From contig JAUNFB010000004.1 in NCBI GenBank assembly GCA_030525245.1, positions 1 through 64,000 of the forward strand: DNA of 64,000 nt. Direction: 5' to 3'. The notes under the pieces were generated by a model. That model saw only the letters and a program-made list of their open reading frames with translations. It was not told the origin of the DNA and did not search any database. The translations under genes and the position numbers were made by a program. The stretch is from Erysipelotrichia bacterium (GTDB lineage Bacteria > Bacillota_I > Bacilli_A > Erysipelotrichales > Erysipelotrichaceae). Below, one piece after another: positions 60,420-64,000 of the stretch. Numbering within the stretch: the stretch's first letter is position 1; each line of letters starts with the position of its first letter.

Positions 60420-60827
60420 ATGAAAGAAAATTATCGTGGGATGATCATTTTATTGATCTCCTTTGTACTATCCTTTGTTTTAAATTTAAATGCTATTTTA
60501 TATGGTAAAGCGCAAATCATCGGAGCTATTGCTTCGGTTCTATATGTTTTTTCTTGGTTGTATTGGGCTATGGCTTATGAAAATAAGAGGGAAAAGATTT
60601 TTTTATTTGTTTGGCAAATAGCAGCGCTTGTATGTAGCTTTTTTGTGATGTTATTTTTGGATAAAGGCAGTAATTATTTGATTATTCCTTCAATTGTCTT
60701 TTTGACTTCGTTAGCCGGTTTGCAGTATTTTTCTTTATTGGTTCCGTTGGTACAAATTTTACTGTCTTTATTTTTGTTTGTAATATCTTTCAGCCGTAGC
60801 GTTCGTGCCAGAGCCGGACAATTTTGA
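60420..60827 (+). CDS. Hypothetical four-helix membrane protein
   Basis: I start at ATG 60420 (MKENYRGMII, 135 residues) because AAAGGAG lies 9-15 nt upstream; the frame is open 60 nt farther left without a ribosome site. The protein is almost entirely hydrophobic, with about four to five transmembrane helices and a basic end (RSVRARAGQF). No family is recognised. It is divergent from the LysR regulator. Confidence 0.6.
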   Translation: MKENYRGMIILLISFVLSFVLNLNAILYGKAQIIGAIASVLYVFSWLYWAMAYENKREKIFLFVWQIAALVCSFFVMLFLDKGSNYLIIPSIVFLTSLAGLQYFSLLVPLVQILLSLFLFVISFSRSVRARAGQF

Positions 60828-60895
60828 AAAATTGACTATGTTTAATTTTCTAAATAACCTATATAATATATTTTGTGAATGAATAGGGATAGGTT

Positions 60896-61882
60896 ATGGA
60901 TGAGATAGCGAAGTATACGATAAGGGATAAGGATTTAAGTTTAACGATTCTTGATTATGGTGCAACAATAACGAACTTGGTTTTTAAAGGGACAGATGTT
61001 GCTTTGGGATATGAGAATATTGCCGATTACTTTATTAATAAACCATCACTGGGAATGAGTGTGATGCCTAATGCTAATAGGATTGGCGGCAGTGAAATTT
61101 TAATTAATAAGGAGAAATATAAATTGGAGCAGAATGACGGAAATAATAATTTGCATTCTCACAGTGAAAAATCTTGCCAGAAAAAAATGTATACGGTAAA
61201 AAAGCTCGGCTCTAAATTGATTTGTGAAACTTTTATGGCGGACAGGGAAGATTTGTTTCCCGGAAACAGACAATATAAAATAATTTATGAGTTAAAAGAT
61301 AATTGTTTATCGATTACTTATTCTTGTTTAAGCGATGCAGATACGATATTTAATCCCACCCAGCACACATATTTTAATTTAAACGGCCATAACAGCGGTT
61401 CGATTCTTAATCATTTACTAAAGATAAATGCGAGAAAATATACGGTTAATAACAGTGAATTGATACCTACCGGGGAAATAGCGACAGTAAAAGATACCCC
61501 TCTGGATTTTCAAAATTATAAAGCGGTTGGCCAAGACATTATGAGTGATTTTCCGGATTTGGTGTATGGTGACGGTTATGACAGCAACTGGTGCTTGAAT
61601 GATTATGATTCTTCTTTGAAATATTGTGCGTCGTTAAAAGGGAATCGTATTCAGATGAATGTTTATACCACTCAACCGGGATTGCAGGTTTATAGTGGCA
61701 ATTGTTTAAACGGAGAAATTGGTAAAGATAACTGTATTTACAGAAAAAATGCCGGTATAGCTTTGGAAACCCAATTTTATCCCGATTGTTGTCATCATAG
61801 CGATTTTGCGAGTAGTGAAATTAAGGCCGGTAAGGCTGTTACTTATAAAACAGTTTATGAATTTGAGGAGTGGAATATATGA
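60896..61882 (+). CDS. galM: Aldose 1-epimerase (galactose mutarotase)
   Basis: The 328-residue cytosolic enzyme interconverts alpha and beta anomers of hexoses. The catalytic His in NPTQHTYFNLNGH (about 158) and catalytic Glu in IALETQFYPD (about 286) are present, with the NRIGGS substrate region near residue 61. No gal operon is near. It overlaps the next frame's upstream part; a GTG-to-ATG start for the next gene at 61879 gives a 4-nt overlap. Confidence 0.93.
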   Translation: MDEIAKYTIRDKDLSLTILDYGATITNLVFKGTDVALGYENIADYFINKPSLGMSVMPNANRIGGSEILINKEKYKLEQNDGNNNLHSHSEKSCQKKMYTVKKLGSKLICETFMADREDLFPGNRQYKIIYELKDNCLSITYSCLSDADTIFNPTQHTYFNLNGHNSGSILNHLLKINARKYTVNNSELIPTGEIATVKDTPLDFQNYKAVGQDIMSDFPDLVYGDGYDSNWCLNDYDSSLKYCASLKGNRIQMNVYTTQPGLQVYSGNCLNGEIGKDNCIYRKNAGIALETQFYPDCCHHSDFASSEIKAGKAVTYKTVYEFEEWNI

Positions 61883-62409
61883 AAAGAATTTACTTGATAT
61901 TGACAAAATCCCCAACGCTTTTATCACGTAGTATTGCTTGGCTAACCGGAGAACAATATACTCATTCTTCGATCAGTTTTTCGGATACCATTCAACCGAT
62001 GTATTCTTCCGGTCGAAAGTATGCTTTTATATCTTTTCCTGCCGGATTAAAGGAAGAACCTTTGGATAAGAGCTTCTATAAATATTTCTCTAATTCCGCT
62101 ATGGGTATCTATTGTTTAGATGTTGATGATAAGGTATATGATCAAGCGTATAACTATGTCACAACAATGGTTGAAAAGAAATATCCTTTTAATGCGTTGG
62201 GCTTGATACTGTGTTGGTTAAAAATCGATCATCCTAGAAAAAATCATTATTTCTGTTCTGAGTTTGTAGCTAATGCACTGGCAGCCGGAGGAATTGATAT
62301 TTTAAAGAAACCTAATTTGTATCATCCGTCCGATTTTTTAAAGATTAAAGGTTTAAAATGTCTTTACATTGGTAAAGTTAAAGATGCGATTAATAAACAT
62401 TTTCAATAA
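61879..62409 (+). CDS. YiiX-like permuted papain-fold (NlpC/P60 superfamily) protein
   Basis: The 176-residue protein has the circularly permuted papain layout: the catalytic-type His in YTHSSISF (about 30) comes first and the Cys in YFCSEFVANAL (about 126) later, as in YiiX/YebB-like and lecithin-retinol-acyltransferase-related proteins. These may act as amidases or acyltransferases. No signal peptide is seen. I choose ATG 61879, 8 nt after GAGGAG, which overlaps the galM stop. Confidence 0.75.
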   Translation: MKRIYLILTKSPTLLSRSIAWLTGEQYTHSSISFSDTIQPMYSSGRKYAFISFPAGLKEEPLDKSFYKYFSNSAMGIYCLDVDDKVYDQAYNYVTTMVEKKYPFNALGLILCWLKIDHPRKNHYFCSEFVANALAAGGIDILKKPNLYHPSDFLKIKGLKCLYIGKVKDAINKHFQ

Positions 62410-62420
62410 AGTGACATGAA

Positions 62421-62460
62421 ATAACCCCTCATTGTTTTTAATGAGGGGTTATTCTTTTTT
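62421..62460 (+). terminator. Terminator after the galM operon
   Basis: Perfect 13-bp stem ATAACCCCTCATT / AATGAGGGGTTAT, loop GTTTTT, T-run. A-rich sequence on the other side means it may also serve the convergent ferritin gene. Confidence 0.93.
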
Positions 62461-62472
62461 TGGATGATGAAT

Positions 62473-62970
62473 TTATTTGTCGGAATGTTTTTCTTGCTTC
62501 AGCTCATTATTTATGGAATATAATCCTTGTTGACTGTTGCCGAACAATCGCATTTTAGTAATAATATCATCGGCGCTTTTTTCTTCTTCGTTTTGCTCGG
62601 CAATAAACCAATCTAACATTTGACGGCAACGATAATCGTTTAGTTTAATAGCGGTTGAGTAAATATTATTTATTGAATCCGTTATATATTTTTCGTGCTG
62701 TAAAATGGCTTGTAGGATTTGCAGATAATCTGTTTTTTCAATAAGAGGTTTGTCAATTGCTTCTAAAATGACTTCTTGCCGGTTATCTATGAGATAACGG
62801 ACAAAACGCATAGCGTGTTGATATTCTTCCTGTGCTTGAAGTCGATAGTGATTTTCCAGTCCATCCAAACCTTCGCTTGCGAAGTAATCGGCAATATCCA
62901 TGTAGAGATATGCGGAATATAATTCTTTGTTTATTTGTTGATTCAGTAATTCTTTTAATTCTGTATGCAT
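62473..62970 (-). CDS. ftnA: Non-heme ferritin
   Basis: The 165-residue protein forms a 24-mer that oxidises Fe(II) and stores iron. The ferroxidase residues E16, E49 and H52 (in QEEYQHAMRF) with later Glu (QHEKYI) and Q/E (AEQNEEE) are visible, and there is no bacterioferritin heme Met site. With the superoxide reductase at the left end it fits an anaerobe's oxidative-stress set. AGGAGG precedes the ATG. Confidence 0.95.
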   Translation of the reverse strand: MHTELKELLNQQINKELYSAYLYMDIADYFASEGLDGLENHYRLQAQEEYQHAMRFVRYLIDNRQEVILEAIDKPLIEKTDYLQILQAILQHEKYITDSINNIYSTAIKLNDYRCRQMLDWFIAEQNEEEKSADDIITKMRLFGNSQQGLYSINNELKQEKHSDK

Positions 62971-63084
62971 AATCTTCCTCCTGTAATTCCAGTATAGAAG
63001 AATTGAAGTGTTTTGACAGTTGATATGACCTATAAAGTGTAAAGAAAAAAAGTTTGATACATACGCATCAAACTGTTTGACAAC

Positions 63085-63161
63085 TGGTCGGAATGGTCGG
63101 ATTCGAACCGGCGACCTTTCGCTCCCGAAGCGAACGCACTACCAAGCTGTGCTACATTCCG
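63085..63161 (-). tRNA. tRNA-Pro, anticodon CGG, CCA encoded
   Basis: The minus strand folds as a full cloverleaf: acceptor CGGAATG/CATTCCG, anticodon stem TTCGC/GCGAA with loop TTCGGGA (anticodon CGG, codon CCG), T-arm containing GGTTCGAATCC, discriminator A, and a genomically encoded CCA (63085-63087). Confidence 0.93.
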
Positions 63162-63229
63162 TCAACACAATATATTATAACAAATTTTTTTAAATAAGAT
63201 ATAATAATATTGCTAGGAAGTGAAAAAAT

Positions 63230-64000
63230 ATGCGAAAAATTCGAAAATTATTACTTTTATTCTCAATTATGGTTGTTTGTTTGCTTAGCACGAGCAATAT
63301 TTCGGCCCAAGAAGCTTTTGATATTGATAATCATACGATCAATGTTGTTGTTAATGAGGATGGAACATTGAATATAACGGAAACTTTATCTGTTACTTTC
63401 AATGAATCAAGACACGGAATATATGTGAATTTACCCAAAAAGTACTCCATGGATTGGAACATCAACGGAGAGAAGACAAATAAATCATATTTTTTTCCTA
63501 TAAAGGATATTGAGGTGGTTTCTGACCACGAGTTTTCCATTGATGATTATACCGATTTTACAAGGATCATTTTAGGTAGTGAAGATTATTATACTCATAG
63601 GCAGGAAACATATATTTATAAATATACTGTAGTTACTCGTGATTTGGATTTAAGCGGTTTGCAGATGCTTTATTTGAATTTGATCACTTCCGGTTGGGAT
63701 ACAGTCACAAAGCATTGCGATTTTACAATTGCTTTTCCGAAAGATTTTTCCGATGAAAACATCATGATCGCTTATCCGGGCGGTATGATGACTTCTTTGG
63801 GCAGTGAAAGAGGTCTAACCTTATCACGGCAGGGGAATGTCTTGATCGGTTCTTATGATCGCCCAATACAGGCGGACGAAGCTTTAACGATCCGCGTAAT
63901 GTTGGATAATGATTATTATACTTTCCCGACTTTTGACCGCAAAGCGGCTTGTTTGACAGCTATCGGCGGGATATTTACATTAACGGTATTTATTATTTTC
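63230..64000 (+). CDS. DUF2207-type membrane protein (partial, 3' end beyond window)
   Basis: 257 codons are open to the window edge. Residues 1-26 are a signal peptide (basic start, hydrophobic core, cleavage after ISA). The following extracellular domain (about 27-235) has the DUF2207 pattern with VVVNEDGTLNITETLSVTF and SRHGIYVNLP near the start. A membrane helix (GGIFTLTVFIIF) begins at the cut. DUF2207 proteins are large membrane proteins of unknown function. GGAAGTG is a weak ribosome site 8 nt upstream. Confidence 0.88.
   Translation, partial: MRKIRKLLLLFSIMVVCLLSTSNISAQEAFDIDNHTINVVVNEDGTLNITETLSVTFNESRHGIYVNLPKKYSMDWNINGEKTNKSYFFPIKDIEVVSDHEFSIDDYTDFTRIILGSEDYYTHRQETYIYKYTVVTRDLDLSGLQMLYLNLITSGWDTVTKHCDFTIAFPKDFSDENIMIAYPGGMMTSLGSERGLTLSRQGNVLIGSYDRPIQADEALTIRVMLDNDYYTFPTFDRKAACLTAIGGIFTLTVFIIF

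Noticed and set aside
1-64000. CRISPR arrays, insertion sequences, prophage or rRNA
   Set aside because: No spaced direct repeats, transposase, integrase, phage structural genes or rRNA segments were seen on either strand.

Overview
The window is a chromosomal segment of a low-GC, anaerobic Bacillota, most likely a host-associated member of the Erysipelotrichia or a close relative. This is inferred from AT-rich codon use with UGA as a normal stop, strong Shine-Dalgarno sites, a two-iron superoxide reductase, three mannose-family PTS transporters, PRD-type regulators, a YdbC/PC4 protein and an MscL with a zinc-ribbon tail. No rRNA, CRISPR array, prophage or intact insertion sequence is visible. 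One tRNA-Pro lies near the right end, and genes at both window edges (ispF, a DUF2207 protein) are cut.

Left part (1-16.3 kb): ispF, a degenerate PfkB-fold protein, a flavin reductase-like protein with superoxide reductase, an ABC exporter pair, an M24 peptidase, a Trk/Ktr-type potassium system with two separate regulatory subunits, a PH-domain protein, murA, an MFS transporter, HPr (ptsH), phosphoglucomutase, a Gfo/Idh/MocA oxidoreductase and a NERD protein.

Catabolic block A (16.4-31.3 kb): a PRD/EIIA-type activator is divergent from thirteen co-oriented genes: 2-hydroxyacid dehydrogenase, class II aldolase, a complete mannose-family PTS (IIB-IIC-IID-IIA), a ferredoxin-like protein, an unrecognised Cys-rich protein, a dihydroorotase-like amidohydrolase, FdrA, a YlbE-like DUF1116 protein, a lactate-permease-family transporter and a DUF2877 (YlbF-like) protein. 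FdrA-YlbE-YlbF homologues are reported as oxamate carbamoyltransferase in E. coli, so the second half looks like cyclic-ureide or N-carbamoyl-acid catabolism, here joined to a sugar PTS without the usual allantoin genes. It is the best candidate for an undescribed system.

Amino-sugar block B (31.3-41.7 kb): a MATE exporter; a PTS (IIA-IIB-IIC-IID) with a NagA-type deacetylase; three tandem SIS-domain paralogues on the opposite strand; and a second PTS (IIC-IID-IIB) lacking its own IIA. A second nagA-like gene is at 58.2 kb. Similar short motifs precede several of these operons.

Right part (42-64 kb): a GntR-controlled ABC transporter with a clear autoregulatory promoter, a ceramidase-like protein, a metal-binding HMA protein, a NUDIX hydrolase, a second PRD-type regulator, a GNAT enzyme, a Gp37/Gp68-like protein, and a tmk-holB-ricT operon whose last gene is an MFS transporter fused to a family 2 glycoside hydrolase. 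Then come YdbC, mscL, nagA-2, a LysR regulator, galactose mutarotase, a YiiX-like papain-fold protein, ferritin, tRNA-Pro and the truncated DUF2207 gene. Two small decayed genes (about 9.2 kb and 57.3 kb) show minor gene erosion.
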